Positions 41,547-53,556 of a stretch of DNA of 64,000 nucleotides are shown here, in pieces; position 1 is the first letter of the stretch, and every line of letters starts with the position of its first letter. The stretch is from contig NC_021182.1 in assembly GCF_000389635.1 (NCBI RefSeq), positions 4,567,925 through 4,631,924 on the forward strand. The letters run 5' to 3'. The notes under the pieces are model-generated. The model did not search any database. It saw only the letters and a list, made by a program, of their open reading frames with translations, and was not told the origin of the DNA. Source of the DNA: Clostridium pasteurianum BC1 (GTDB lineage Bacteria; Bacillota; Clostridia; Clostridiales; Clostridiaceae). The translations under genes were made by a program, and so were the position numbers.

Positions 41547-42005
41547 CTACAACATTATAGCCATTATAGTAGCTTTTAAAACTTCCGCCCTAACTTTATT
41601 TCTTAAATCATTAACCATAGACAAAGTCCTATCATTTATAGCTGCCTTCAAAATATTCATCTCTCTATTAGATATAATTTCTGCATCTTTTAAAGCCTCA
41701 ACAATCTGTACTCCTCCATTATAGGTTATACTGTTCCCTATTTTTTCTGTAATTACATTAGCCAGTGGCTTATTTTCAATATATTCTATCTTTCTTATGC
41801 GAATACATCCACCGCCACCTCTTTTACTTTCGATGTAATAGCCTTTTTCCGTAGTAAATCTAGTTGTTAATACGTAATTTATCTGTGAAGGTGCACAACT
41901 AAATTGATTAGCTAACTCATTTCGTTGTATTTCTAATTCATTTTCATCTGCTTCCGCCATCATTTCTTTTATAAAATTTTCTATAATGTCCGATAGCCTT
42001 ATCAT
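41547..42005 (-). CDS. ctsR: Transcriptional repressor of class III stress genes CtsR
   Basis: Heat-sensing repressor of the clp genes. The 152-residue protein has the winged helix-turn-helix (LANQFSCAPSQINYVLTTRFT) and the beta-wing glycine motif KRGGGGCIRI near residue 65, where heat sensing occurs in related proteins, followed by a helical dimerisation domain. It is first in the operon ctsR-mcsA-mcsB-clpC and has a perfect CtsR-type operator (42037-42053) over its own transcription start, so autorepression is expected. Confidence 0.97.
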   Translation of the reverse strand: MIRLSDIIENFIKEMMAEADENELEIQRNELANQFSCAPSQINYVLTTRFTTEKGYYIESKRGGGGCIRIRKIEYIENKPLANVITEKIGNSITYNGGVQIVEALKDAEIISNREMNILKAAINDRTLSMVNDLRNKVRAEVLKATIMAIML

Positions 42006-42036
42006 AGAACATCCCTCCCATTAAAGGTTTATTCTC

Positions 42037-42053
42037 TTTGACTTTCTTTGACT
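42037..42053 (-). promoter_or_regulatory. CtsR operator
   Basis: Two tandem AGTCAAA heptads separated by GAA on the minus strand, fitting the CtsR consensus (A/G)GTCAAA-NAN-(A/G)GTCAAA. It lies between the -10 and the ctsR start, over the expected transcription start, so bound repressor would block initiation. Confidence 0.92.
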
Positions 42054-42061
42054 TTTATTTT

Positions 42062-42090
42062 ATTATACATTCTCTTTATATTTTTTTCAA
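42062..42090 (-). promoter_or_regulatory. Sigma-A promoter of ctsR operon
   Basis: TTGAAA (42085-42090), 17-bp spacer and TATAAT (42062-42067), with the CtsR operator nine bases downstream of the -10. Confidence 0.85.
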
Positions 42091-42221
42091 TAAATATTTT
42101 TTAAATTTATTGAAAAAATTAATCTATAAAACAAAAAATTTAGCAGAAGTCTATTTACTCCCACTAAATCCTCTATTTAACAATTATAGAATATATAAAT
42201 TACAATTATTTTTATGATTCA

Positions 42222-42382
42222 AGGCATATGAAAATAAATTGTAAGTCAAAGATGCGATGAATATTTTGAATCATGCAATGAAACAGGTTCATCAGATGGT
42301 GAGCTATCTGATGGTTCCGTTGGCGAAGTAGGATTCATAATATACACTAGCATACTGACTAGTTATTTATTTGAATGTGCCT
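42222..42382. mobile_element. Foldback repeat (MITE-like), full copy B
   Basis: A 161-bp element, same orientation and layout as copy A. Terminal repeats are AGGCATATGAAAATAAAT and AGGCACATTCAAATAAAT (read inward). The central hairpin pairs CATCAGATGG (42290-42299) with CTATCTGATG (42304-42313) over a TGAG loop; copy A differs on both strands of this hairpin but can still form one. The right end forms the 3' end of the 88-codon gene next to it. Confidence 0.8.
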
Positions 42383-42625
42383 AAATTGAGAACTATCTTT
42401 ATGCGCTTTAATATAATATTTTCCTTGTTCATTTTTCCCGTTATCTACTATTGTAAAATCCTTGTATTTTAACATAGTTATAATTAATTCTATATTCTTC
42501 TCATCTAAGTAATCCATACTTATTGTAAACTTATCGTTTACTCCAATGATATCCATATACTCATAGATATTTCCATAATCACTTAAATCAACAGAACCTT
42601 TAACATCAAGTCTGTATTCTGACAT
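42359..42625 (-). CDS. Small protein of unknown function, C-terminus altered by repeat B
   Basis: I do not recognise this 88-residue protein. It starts at the ATG at 42625, eight bases after AAGGAG, and runs MSEYRLDVKGSVDLSDYGNIYEYMDIIG. It is acidic and looks soluble, with an alternating pattern (KFTISMDYLDEKNIELIITMLKYKDFTIV) that suggests a small alpha/beta domain. The final residues RHIQINN and the stop lie inside the terminal repeat of element B, so the original C-terminus has been replaced. It is between the ctsR operon and the rRNA terminator. Confidence 0.75.
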   Translation of the reverse strand: MSEYRLDVKGSVDLSDYGNIYEYMDIIGVNDKFTISMDYLDEKNIELIITMLKYKDFTIVDNGKNEQGKYYIKAHKDSSQFRHIQINN

Positions 42626-42628
42626 CAA

Positions 42629-42739
42629 GATTTCTCCTTTAAAAGTTTTATCTTATTTTTAGTAATATGCTGAAAAATATCCCTGGAATCATTTTACTTA
42701 TATAAAATCAATTACATTTATATTGAATAATTAATTATG
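42629..42739. other. Intergenic region upstream of the small unknown gene
   Basis: Short AT-rich gap between the 88-codon gene and the rRNA terminator. It should hold the promoter of that gene, but only a poor match (TTCAAT, 17 bp, TATATA) was found. Confidence 0.3.
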
Positions 42740-42768
42740 TAAAAAATGTTAATTACAATGTAATTAAC
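42740..42768 (-). terminator. Terminator of the rRNA operon
   Basis: GTTAATTAC-ATT-GTAATTAAC, a 9-bp perfect stem, followed by ATTTTTT on the minus strand. It is 35 bases after tRNA-Asn and ends the 16S-23S-5S-tRNA-Asn transcript. Confidence 0.85.
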
Positions 42769-42802
42769 GCAATAATCATTAAATATATTCAAAAAATAAA
42801 AA

Positions 42803-42877
42803 TGGCTCCGCGAAAAGGATTCGAACCTTCAACCTATCGGTTAACAGCCGAGTGCTCCACCGTTGAGCTATCGCGGA
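42803..42877 (-). tRNA. tRNA-Asn (anticodon GTT), rrn-linked copy
   Basis: Acceptor TCCGCGA/TCGCGGA, anticodon loop CTGTTAA, T-loop TTCGAAT and an encoded 3' CCA. It follows the 5S gene by about 11 bases and is part of the rRNA transcript. Identical to the copy at 53375-53449. Confidence 0.97.
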
Positions 42878-42887
42878 TCATTAAAAA

Positions 42888-43003
42888 CCCAGCATCGACC
42901 TACTCTTCCACAGGGCTACCCCTGCAGTACCATCAGCACATAAGAGCTTAACCTTCGTGTTCGGAATGGGAACGGGTGTTACCTCTAAGTCATAGACACT
43001 GGA
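42888..43003 (-). rRNA. rrf: 5S ribosomal RNA
   Basis: About 115 nt. Helix I pairs CCAGTGTC (5' end near 43002) with GATGCTGG (3' end near 42889). The conserved parts CCATTCCGAACACGAAGGTTAAG and GCTGATGGTACTGC are present. Ends estimated from the helix. Confidence 0.95.
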
Positions 43004-43034
43004 TATATTAAGTTGAGAGTTAAAATTAATAATT

Positions 43035-43079
43035 AAAATGTACTCTCAAAATTGCATAGTAAAGGGTAAAAGTAAAATA
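43035..43079 (-). other. 23S processing stalk, 3' arm
   Basis: This arm is complementary over about 40 positions, with few mismatches, to 46129-46175, on the other side of 23S. In the transcript the two would form a long helix enclosing 23S, the usual substrate for RNase III and Mini-III. Confidence 0.8.
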
Positions 43080-43124
43080 TAATATCGTATACTAATATAC
43101 ACTTTAGTAATTTATTTAAATATT

Positions 43125-46022
<2,898 letters not shown>

Positions 46023-46128
46023 TGTTATACTCTTAAGCGTTAGCTTTTCGAGTTTAGTCTTTTATTTTGTTTTAATCTTCATTTTATTAAAGATAAAGAT
46101 TAATTATACAAAGGATATTTGTTTTATT

Positions 46129-46175
46129 ATTTTACTTTACTTTTTGTTTCACTATGCAATTTTCAAAGTACATTT
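46129..46175 (-). other. 23S processing stalk, 5' arm
   Basis: Partner of 43035-43079. The core TGCAATTTT/AAAATTGCA and the flanking ACTTTACTTTT-type stretch pair across the 23S gene. Confidence 0.8.
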
Positions 46176-46184
46176 AAGAGATAT

Positions 46185-46212
46185 TGATCTCTCAAAATTA
46201 AACAGAGATAAG
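46185..46212 (-). other. 16S processing stalk, 3' arm
   Basis: CTCTGTTTAATTTTGAGAGATCA on the minus strand (shortened here to its core TGTTTAATTTT) pairs with the leader at 47871-47899, giving a helix of over 20 bp around 16S. No tRNA lies in the 239-bp 16S-23S spacer (46023-46261). Confidence 0.8.
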
Positions 46213-46253
46213 AGTTAAACAACCATATCACAGTAGTTATCCTACCATGCTTA

Positions 46254-47768
<1,515 letters not shown>

Positions 47769-47870
47769 TAAGTTTGATGTTAGCTCATCGCTTTTCTTCA
47801 TTTTACTGAAGAGTTTGTTACTCTTGATTTCAATTTCTTAAAATCTAAAGAATTGCTGGTTTGTTTTATT

Positions 47871-47899
47871 CTTATACTCTGTTTAATTTTCAAAGATCA
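47871..47899 (-). other. 16S processing stalk, 5' arm
   Basis: Leader segment with the core AAAATTAAACAGAG, complementary to 46185-46212. It lies about 30 bases downstream of the rrn promoter start and is likely to be cut by RNase III. Confidence 0.8.
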
Positions 47900-47925
47900 A
47901 TTTGTCATCAACTGACGACTTTTAC

Positions 47926-47954
47926 ATTCTATCAAAACAATAATCTATTGTCAA
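47926..47954 (-). promoter_or_regulatory. Sigma-A promoter of the rRNA operon
   Basis: TTGACA (47949-47954), 17-bp spacer, TAGAAT (47926-47931), about 160 bases before 16S, with an AT-rich upstream region. Near-consensus, as expected for rrn. Confidence 0.88.
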
Positions 47955-48425
47955 CTACTTTTTAAATAATTTTCAATTATTTATTAAATCAATTATTATC
48001 CTTGCAGCGACAAATAATATTCTATCACACACATATATATACGTAGAATTAATACAGTTATATATTCACATTTATATTCTATAATCTTCTATTTTCTTTC
48101 TTATACTACATTATTCTTATATTGATACACTTGGTCACGTTTTTTATTTTACATTATTACTATAATATATACTTCTTTACATTTTACATGTTTTTTATTT
48201 AACCTAATGTGCAGAATTCTACAATCATCTACAGCCAGGAGATGGATAGCACATTAATATAAGTGATTTCATACCATTTATATTAATTGAATTTGTATAA
48301 TTATTATTTTAAATATTATATAAATGTTAGTTGCTCTTTGTAAACTGAATATATAAGGTTGTGGAGATAAGCAGTTTACAAGGTTCATAGATAAAAATTA
48401 TTGCCTTTCTGTGGCATACCTTAAA
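47955..48425. other. Intergenic region upstream of the rRNA promoter
   Basis: About 470 bp without an open frame. It holds three inverted repeats: a nested one at 48205-48256 (TAATGTGC/GCACATTA outside, CATCT/AGATG inside), TTAATATAA/TTATATTAA at 48255-48288, and TTGTAAACTG/CAGTTTACAA at 48339-48382. None has a U-run and none matches an RNA family I know. Confidence 0.5.
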
Positions 48426-48470
48426 CACCAAAAAGCCAGTCTAATTTAAAATTAGACTGGCTTTTTGGTG
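48426..48470 (-). terminator. Terminator after the tRNA-Ala cluster
   Basis: AAAAAGCCAGTCTAAT and ATTAGACTGGCTTTTT form a 16-bp or longer perfect stem, U-rich on both sides, so it could work both ways. Its right arm touches the tRNA-Ala 3' end. Confidence 0.9.
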
Positions 48471-48541
48471 GAGATAAAGAGACTCGAACTCTTGACCCTC
48501 TGCGTGCAAGGCAGATGCTCTCCCAACTGAGCTATACCCCC
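48466..48541 (-). tRNA. tRNA-Ala (anticodon TGC)
   Basis: Acceptor GGGGGTA/TATCTCC with two G-U pairs, anticodon loop CTTGCAC, T-loop TTCGAGT and an encoded CCA. The two G-U pairs are beyond the usual G3-U70 but the fold is intact. Confidence 0.93.
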
Positions 48542-48544
48542 ATA

Positions 48545-48621
48545 TGGTGGACCTTCAGGGACTCGAACCCCGGACCAACCGGTTATGAGCCGGTTGCTCT
48601 AACCAACTGAGCTAAAGATCC
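48545..48621 (-). tRNA. tRNA with anticodon CAT (Ile2 type more likely than Met)
   Basis: Acceptor GGATCTT/AAGGTCC, anticodon stem ACCGG/CCGGT around CTCATAA, encoded CCA. The body resembles the lysidine-type tRNA-Ile(CAT) of Firmicutes and it is next to tRNA-Ala, but elongator tRNA-Met cannot be excluded. The lysidine enzyme TilS is encoded at 62389-63804. Confidence 0.88.
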
Positions 48622-48629
48622 TCAATTGT

Positions 48630-48743
48630 CTGGTAATAACTTATTCTTCCACAGAGGAATCTCTACACTACCATCAGCACATTAGAATTTAATCTACCTG
48701 TTGAAAATGAGAATGGTTATTTCCTCTAAGTGATAATTACCAA
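48630..48743 (-). rRNA. Diverged 5S rRNA-like gene or pseudogene
   Basis: About 113 nt that aligns with the 5S gene at 42888-43003 along its whole length, with long conserved blocks (GTGCTGATGGTA, CTCTGTGGAAGA, ACTTAGAGG) and many changes between. Helix I is rewritten on both sides yet still pairs: TGGTAAT with ATTACCA (48736-48742 and 48631-48637), against CCAGTGTC/GATGCTGG in the normal gene. Helix IV also keeps pairing (TAGAG/CTCTG). It is followed after eight bases by the CAT tRNA and then tRNA-Ala. Confidence 0.75.
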
Positions 48744-49034
48744 ATATCAGTATAAACTTATTTTAACTATGAGTTAAAATAACCTCATCACAGTAAATAA
48801 TTATATATGAGCTAATATACTTTGTCAACAACTTTTTTTATAAAAAAATATTATGATTAAACCACAAAAACTGTAAACTAATTTCCACTATAACCTATAT
48901 AGTGGTTTCAATGCGAAATCTTCGCGATATATAGTATATATCTTTTATTAAATACACTTTTTGTGAGATAATCATAGTATAATTTAAATAAAATCACTAC
49001 TTTATTAATAAAAATATTTTATCACCATATATAT
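48744..49034. other. Intergenic region between 5S-like gene and murD
   Basis: About 290 bp of AT-rich DNA. It contains the inverted repeats CCACTATA/TATAGTGG (48887-48906) and GCGAAATCTTCGC (48913-48925), possibly a weak murD terminator, although no good U-run follows. No gene seen. Confidence 0.4.
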
Positions 49035-50414
49035 CTATTTCATACTATTTACAATTTCTTTAAATTTGTTTCCTCTGATCTCAAAATTGGGGAACATATC
49101 GAAACTAGCACAAGATGGAGAAAGCGTGACTATATCTTCTGCTTCTGCTTTCTTTCTAGCCATATTTACAGCTTCTTCTAATGTGTCAACTTTAACTATT
49201 GGAATATATACTTTTTTATCCTTCATTACCTTATTAAAGCTCTCTTCAATCTTATCTTTTGTGTTTCCTAAAAGTATTAATTTTTTTATCATATTTAAAC
49301 CTTCTTCTGCTAAAGGTTCAAAGGGAATATGTTTATCATATCCACCAGCAATTAGTATTACCTTTTTCTCGAAAGCTCTCAAACTTGCCAATGTTCTAGT
49401 TGGACTAGATGCAATAGAATCATTATAATATTTGACTCCATTTAATTCTCTTACAAATTCGGATCTATGCTCAACACCTGAAAATGTAACCGCTACTTTT
49501 TTCATAGTATCAATACTAGCATCTCCTATAGTAGCACAAAAAGCTGCAAGAAAGTTTTCCACATTATGCATTCCCTTTATTACTATCTCTTCTCTTTTAC
49601 AAACAAATTTATTTAATACATATAATTTTCCACCATAGAAATATGCTCCATTTTCTAACTTATATTTTGTACTAAACTCCATAACCTTTCCATTTGCTTC
49701 ATTAGCCATAGTCGATGTAATACGGTTATCTTGATTTAATATAAGCAGTCCATCTTGATTTTGAAATTTATATATGTTCTTTTTTGCATCTATATATTCT
49801 TCCATATCTTTGTGAATATCCAAATGATTTGGACTCAAATTTGTTATGATAGATACCTGAGGTGATACATTCATAGTCATGAGTTGAAAACTGGATAATT
49901 CCAAGACCACTTTATCTTTTTCATTTATATCTCTGATTTTAGTAAATAGAGGAGTTCCTATATTACCTCCTACCCATGTCTTATATCCTTCTTCTTTAAG
50001 AATATTATATATTAATGTTGTTGTAGTAGTTTTGCCATCACTGCCAGTAACTCCAATAATTTTAGCAGGACAATATTTAACAAATTCCTCCATTTCAGAG
50101 GTTATATATGCTCCTGATTTTTTTGCTCTAATTAACTCTGGAATATCTATCCTCATAGAAGGTGTCTTAAATATAACTTCATATCCTTGAAGGAATTCTA
50201 AATAATTTTCTCCTAAAATTAACTTTACCCCTTTTTCCATAAGTTCATCTGCTGCATGTCCTATCTGTTTTTTTGTCTTCCTATCAAAAGCTGTAACTTC
50301 AGCTCCTAATTCTAACAAAAAGTCTATTAGAGGTCTATTGCTTATACCTATACCTAAAACCACAGTTTTCTTGTTATTTATGAATCTTTTAAAATCACTA
50401 AAATTTCTACTCAT
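49035..50414 (-). CDS. murD: UDP-N-acetylmuramoylalanine-D-glutamate ligase
   Basis: Adds D-glutamate to UDP-MurNAc-L-Ala in peptidoglycan synthesis. The 459-residue protein has the Mur-ligase domains: N-terminal UDP-binding part ([18 protein letters not shown]), ATP loop [12 protein letters not shown] near residue 118, the [14 protein letters not shown] segment near 190 and the C-terminal [14 protein letters not shown]. These identify MurD rather than MurC, E or F. It stands alone rather than in a division cluster, with intergenic DNA on both sides. Confidence 0.95.
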   Translation of the reverse strand: MSRNFSDFKRFINNKKTVVLGIGISNRPLIDFLLELGAEVTAFDRKTKKQIGHAADELMEKGVKLILGENYLEFLQGYEVIFKTPSMRIDIPELIRAKKSGAYITSEMEEFVKYCPAKIIGVTGSDGKTTTTTLIYNILKEEGYKTWVGGNIGTPLFTKIRDINEKDKVVLELSSFQLMTMNVSPQVSIITNLSPNHLDIHKDMEEYIDAKKNIYKFQNQDGLLILNQDNRITSTMANEANGKVMEFSTKYKLENGAYFYGGKLYVLNKFVCKREEIVIKGMHNVENFLAAFCATIGDASIDTMKKVAVTFSGVEHRSEFVRELNGVKYYNDSIASSPTRTLASLRAFEKKVILIAGGYDKHIPFEPLAEEGLNMIKKLILLGNTKDKIEESFNKVMKDKKVYIPIVKVDTLEEAVNMARKKAEAEDIVTLSPSCASFDMFPNFEIRGNKFKEIVNSMK

Positions 50415-50658
50415 GATTACCCCCGAAATATATTATTTATCTCACTTCTAGTGGCCGCATCACTTTTAAAGAAATCAATAACAGCAGCACATCACTAAAT
50501 AATTCATTAAAACTTAGTGAAATGTCCCACCGGCTAAGATTCATTAATCAGCCGCTTTATTAATTATATCACTTTATTAAAAAATTTAAACATAACTAAC
50601 ATTTTATTATAAACACATCATATAATTTATTAATACTAATTGTAATGAGTGATGTTGA
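50415..50658. other. Intergenic region upstream of murD
   Basis: About 240 bp between the divergent murD and the small plus-strand frame. It has an inverted repeat CGGCT...AGCCG at 50531-50554 (U-rich on the plus side). No strong promoter for murD was recognised. Confidence 0.35.
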
Positions 50659-50940
50659 ATGCCCTTTTTATCATTGATAATTTCAAGTCCTTTGATATAT
50701 ATATCTTATGTAAGAAAACATACGCCAGAAAATTTTTATAGTCTAAAACTTATTTGTATATGGATTTTAAGCCAAATATACATAACCATAAATTATGAAA
50801 TTCCATTTCCCATAGGCATAATAGCAAATATCATTCTAATTTCTAATACAGAAAATAACAAATCCTCAAAATATACCGCATTATTAATAGGAGCTATTAG
50901 TTTAGTAATAAGCAATTGTATAAGCATTCTATGCCATTAA
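50659..50940 (+). CDS. Possible small membrane protein
   Basis: A 93-residue hydrophobic frame of unknown function. Three stretches could cross the membrane (about residues 3-17, 29-45 and 71-91), with polar ENNKSSK between. It starts at an ATG at 50659 with only a weak GAGTG ribosome site; a -10-like TATAAT lies at 50621-50626 but no good -35. It is on the plus strand, against its neighbours, and is followed by the candidate small RNA. It may be a real gene or chance hydrophobic coding in AT-rich DNA. Confidence 0.4.
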   Translation: MPFLSLIISSPLIYISYVRKHTPENFYSLKLICIWILSQIYITINYEIPFPIGIIANIILISNTENNKSSKYTALLIGAISLVISNCISILCH

Positions 50941-51001
50941 AAAGATTATGTGTGTCAGAATTGTAAGAATTCATTTAATTTTTTAACTTTATTCCTTGGT
51001 A

Positions 51002-51031
51002 TTGCAAATTTCGACTTTATTATGTTATACT
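51002..51031 (+). promoter_or_regulatory. Promoter of candidate small RNA
   Basis: TTGCAA (51002-51007), 18-bp spacer, TATACT (51026-51031) preceded by TG one base upstream (extended -10). Plus strand. Confidence 0.65.
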
Positions 51032-51037
51032 ATCATT

Positions 51038-51145
51038 GTGCCGTAAGGAAAACATTAATATAATTCCCCAAGTTTTAATTGAACATATAACATATCCCCA
51101 TGATTAAACCCTATTTAGTCGGATTTTGTATCCGGCTCTTTTTTT
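51038..51145 (+). ncRNA. Candidate small RNA (about 108 nt)
   Basis: Between the promoter at 51002-51031 and the terminator at 51117-51145 there is no open frame, only about 80 nt of unstructured to weakly structured sequence (GGAA/TTCC and AAAAC/GTTTT could pair), then the terminator. No gene follows on the plus strand. It matches no RNA family I recognise. Confidence 0.5.
51117..51145 (+). terminator. Terminator of candidate small RNA
   Basis: AGTCGGAT-TTTGT-ATCCGGCT, 8 bp with one G-U pair, followed by CTTTTTTTA on the plus strand. A textbook intrinsic terminator. Confidence 0.85.
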
Positions 51146-51223
51146 ATCCAATAGATAGCCACCATACCACTTCAGCACATTCTGTGGAAGCAATTCAAAT
51201 AAAATTAAAAATATTGACTACTT

Positions 51224-51280
51224 AAAAAGCACCCTAAGTATTTAGACTTTTTTTATTTGTCTAAATATCTAGAGTACCTT
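51224..51280 (-). terminator. Terminator after glyS
   Basis: A long imperfect stem: GTACTCT...ATTTAGAC pairs with GTCTAAAT...AGGGTGC over an A-rich loop, followed on the minus strand by TTTTTAAG. It lies about 120 bases after the glyS stop. Confidence 0.75.
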
Positions 51281-51402
51281 AAAAAAGTTTTCTTAATTCA
51301 TAAGTTGCAATTAAAATTATACATTTAATTGATAATATCCTTTTAATAATGATTAAATAAAATAACTATTTAATCATGTACTAATATTCTTATTAAATTA
51401 CA

Positions 51403-52794
51403 TTAAAAATTTAATTTATCCTCTATGAATTTTTCTAATTCTTCTATTTTTACTCTTTCCTGCTGCATAGTATCTCTATCCCTTACTGTAACTGTCTCAT
51501 CTTCTAAAGTATCAAAATCTATAGTTATACAATAAGGTGTACCTATTTCATCTTCTCTTCTATATCTTTTACCTATACTTCCAGCCTCATCATAATCTAC
51601 ATTAAAATTCTTGCTTAGTTTATTGTAGACCTCTATAGACTTTTCAGAAAGCTTTTTACTAAGTGGGAGTATGGCTGCTTTAAACGGAGCTAGTGCTGGA
51701 TGTAAATGAAGAACAGTTCTTACATCTCCTCCTTCAAGCTCCTCTTCGCCATAAGCATCAACCAAAAACGCTAACGTAACTCTATCTGCACCAAGTGAAG
51801 GTTCAATAACATATGGTATATATTTCTCGTTATTTGTAGGATCTAAATAGTTTAAATCTTCACCAGAATGTTCCATATGTTTACTCAAATCATAATCAGT
51901 TCTATCTGCTACTCCCCACAATTCTCCCCATCCAAAAGGAAATTTGTATTCTATATCAGAAGTTGCCTTACTATAAAAAACCAATTCTTCTGGTGAGTGA
52001 TCTCTCATTCGTATATTATCTTTATTAATACCTAAATTTAGTAGAAAATTAAGGCTATAATCTTTCCAGTATTTAAACCATTCTAGATCAGTTCCTGGCT
52101 TACAGAAGAATTCAAGTTCCATTTGTTCAAACTCTCTAATTCTAAAAATAAAATTTCCTGGAGTGATTTCATTTCTAAAAGCTTTACCAATTTGTCCTAT
52201 ACCAAATGGAATTTTTTTACGAGAGCTTCTCTGAACATTTTTAAAATTCACAAATATTCCCTGAGCAGTTTCTGGTCTTAAAAATATTTCTGATTTAGAA
52301 TCCTCTGTAACACCCTGAAAGGTTTTATACATTAAATTGAATTTTCTTATATCTGTAAAATTGCTTTTACCGCATTTTGGACAAACTATATTATTTTTTT
52401 CTATATATTCTTTTAACTGTTCATTTGTAAAACCGTCAGCACTAGCATAGTCTATTCCTTTAGAAACCATATGCTCTTCCACAAGTTTATCTGCTCTAAA
52501 TCTAGACTTACAATCCTTACAATCCATAAGTGGATCTGAAAAACCTCCAACATGGCCTGAGGCTACCCAAACTTCCCTATTCATAAGTATTGCACAGTCA
52601 AGACCAACATTATAAGGACTTTCCTGTATAAACTTTTTCCACCAAGCTTTTTTTACATTGTTTTTAAACTCAACTCCCAAGGGACCATAATCCCAAGAAT
52701 TTGCCAATCCTCCATATATATCAGAACCCGGAAATATAAAACCTCTGTTTTTAGCAAGAGCAACTATTTTCTCCATTGTTTTTTCAAAAGACAT
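51403..52794 (-). CDS. glyS: Glycyl-tRNA synthetase, single-chain (alpha-2) type
   Basis: Class II enzyme that charges tRNA-Gly as a homodimer, not the alpha/beta type of proteobacteria. The start is the ATG at 52794 ([19 protein letters not shown]), nine bases after GGAGG; the frame's upstream 23 codons are spurious. The 463-residue protein has motif 2 ([22 protein letters not shown]), motif 3 ([10 protein letters not shown]), a CPKCGK finger-like insertion near residue 140 and the C-terminal anticodon-binding domain. A T-box leader (52970-53298) precedes it, so uncharged tRNA-Gly should induce it. Confidence 0.97.
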   Translation of the reverse strand: MSFEKTMEKIVALAKNRGFIFPGSDIYGGLANSWDYGPLGVEFKNNVKKAWWKKFIQESPYNVGLDCAILMNREVWVASGHVGGFSDPLMDCKDCKSRFRADKLVEEHMVSKGIDYASADGFTNEQLKEYIEKNNIVCPKCGKSNFTDIRKFNLMYKTFQGVTEDSKSEIFLRPETAQGIFVNFKNVQRSSRKKIPFGIGQIGKAFRNEITPGNFIFRIREFEQMELEFFCKPGTDLEWFKYWKDYSLNFLLNLGINKDNIRMRDHSPEELVFYSKATSDIEYKFPFGWGELWGVADRTDYDLSKHMEHSGEDLNYLDPTNNEKYIPYVIEPSLGADRVTLAFLVDAYGEEELEGGDVRTVLHLHPALAPFKAAILPLSKKLSEKSIEVYNKLSKNFNVDYDEAGSIGKRYRREDEIGTPYCITIDFDTLEDETVTVRDRDTMQQERVKIEELEKFIEDKLNF

Positions 52795-52969
52795 ATAATA
52801 AAACCTCCTATATTTAATTTTCTTATTTATATAGATTATAATTACACCTTTAAGTGCTAACAAGCAATAGATATGGAAATAATAAATTCAGCTTAAAATA
52901 TTAATATTATAGTATAAACTAAATATTACCACACAATATATAGAATCAATTAACTTTCAAAATAAAAAA

Positions 52970-53298
52970 AGGACTTATACCCTAAGGGACGAAATTTTGA
53001 ATTCCGCGGTTCCACCCTTATTGGCATTAGCCCTACTCTATACTTTTACACTCAAAAGCTCCATTCATATCAAAATCCTAGCCACTCTCACCTTAGCATT
53101 TTTAAAATGAATATTTAGTCCACATACAAATTTATTTTCACACAATACCTATGTGAAAGGCTTTAATAAATCACCGTTAAAATCTACATTTTGTTACACA
53201 CAAAATACAGTGACATATTTAATTGACTATTATTCATTTCTAACTGCTTTACATGACCTCTCTAAAAGAATCTTAAAATTACTTTTCTCCATCATTGC
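52970..53298 (-). promoter_or_regulatory. T-box riboswitch upstream of glyS
   Basis: The minus strand has the T-box core AAGGGTGGAACCGCGG (53008-53023 region), the antiterminator that binds the tRNA acceptor end, followed by a terminator-like segment and seven U at 52970-52976. Upstream is a stem I-like start (GATGGAGAAAAGTAATTTT and AGAGAGG). A -10 TATAAT is at 53305-53310. I could not fix the specifier triplet by eye; Gly is inferred from the gene. Confidence 0.88.
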
Positions 53299-53374
53299 GT
53301 AATTATTATATTCAATTTTATTAGCAAGCTGAATTAATTTAAAATTACTAAAATAAATTTACAAAAAATAAAAA

Positions 53375-53449
53375 TGGCTCCGCGAAAAGGATTCGAACCT
53401 TCAACCTATCGGTTAACAGCCGAGTGCTCCACCGTTGAGCTATCGCGGA
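53375..53449 (-). tRNA. tRNA-Asn (anticodon GTT), second copy
   Basis: Same sequence as 42803-42877, including the encoded CCA and a short shared flank (AAAAAATAAAA) after the 3' end. It stands alone between lysS and the glyS T-box, outside any rRNA operon. Confidence 0.97.
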
Positions 53450-53556
53450 ATATTTTACTTGCCTCACTTACATATACTATTATAACAAGTTATTTTAAAA
53501 AAGCAAGCATTATTTTAATTTTTTTATTTTTGTGGATATTTCATCAATGAATCTTC

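Noticed and set aside
48885-48926. Two small hairpins after murD as a strong terminator
   Set aside because: Neither is followed by a U-run on the minus strand; recorded only as intergenic structure.
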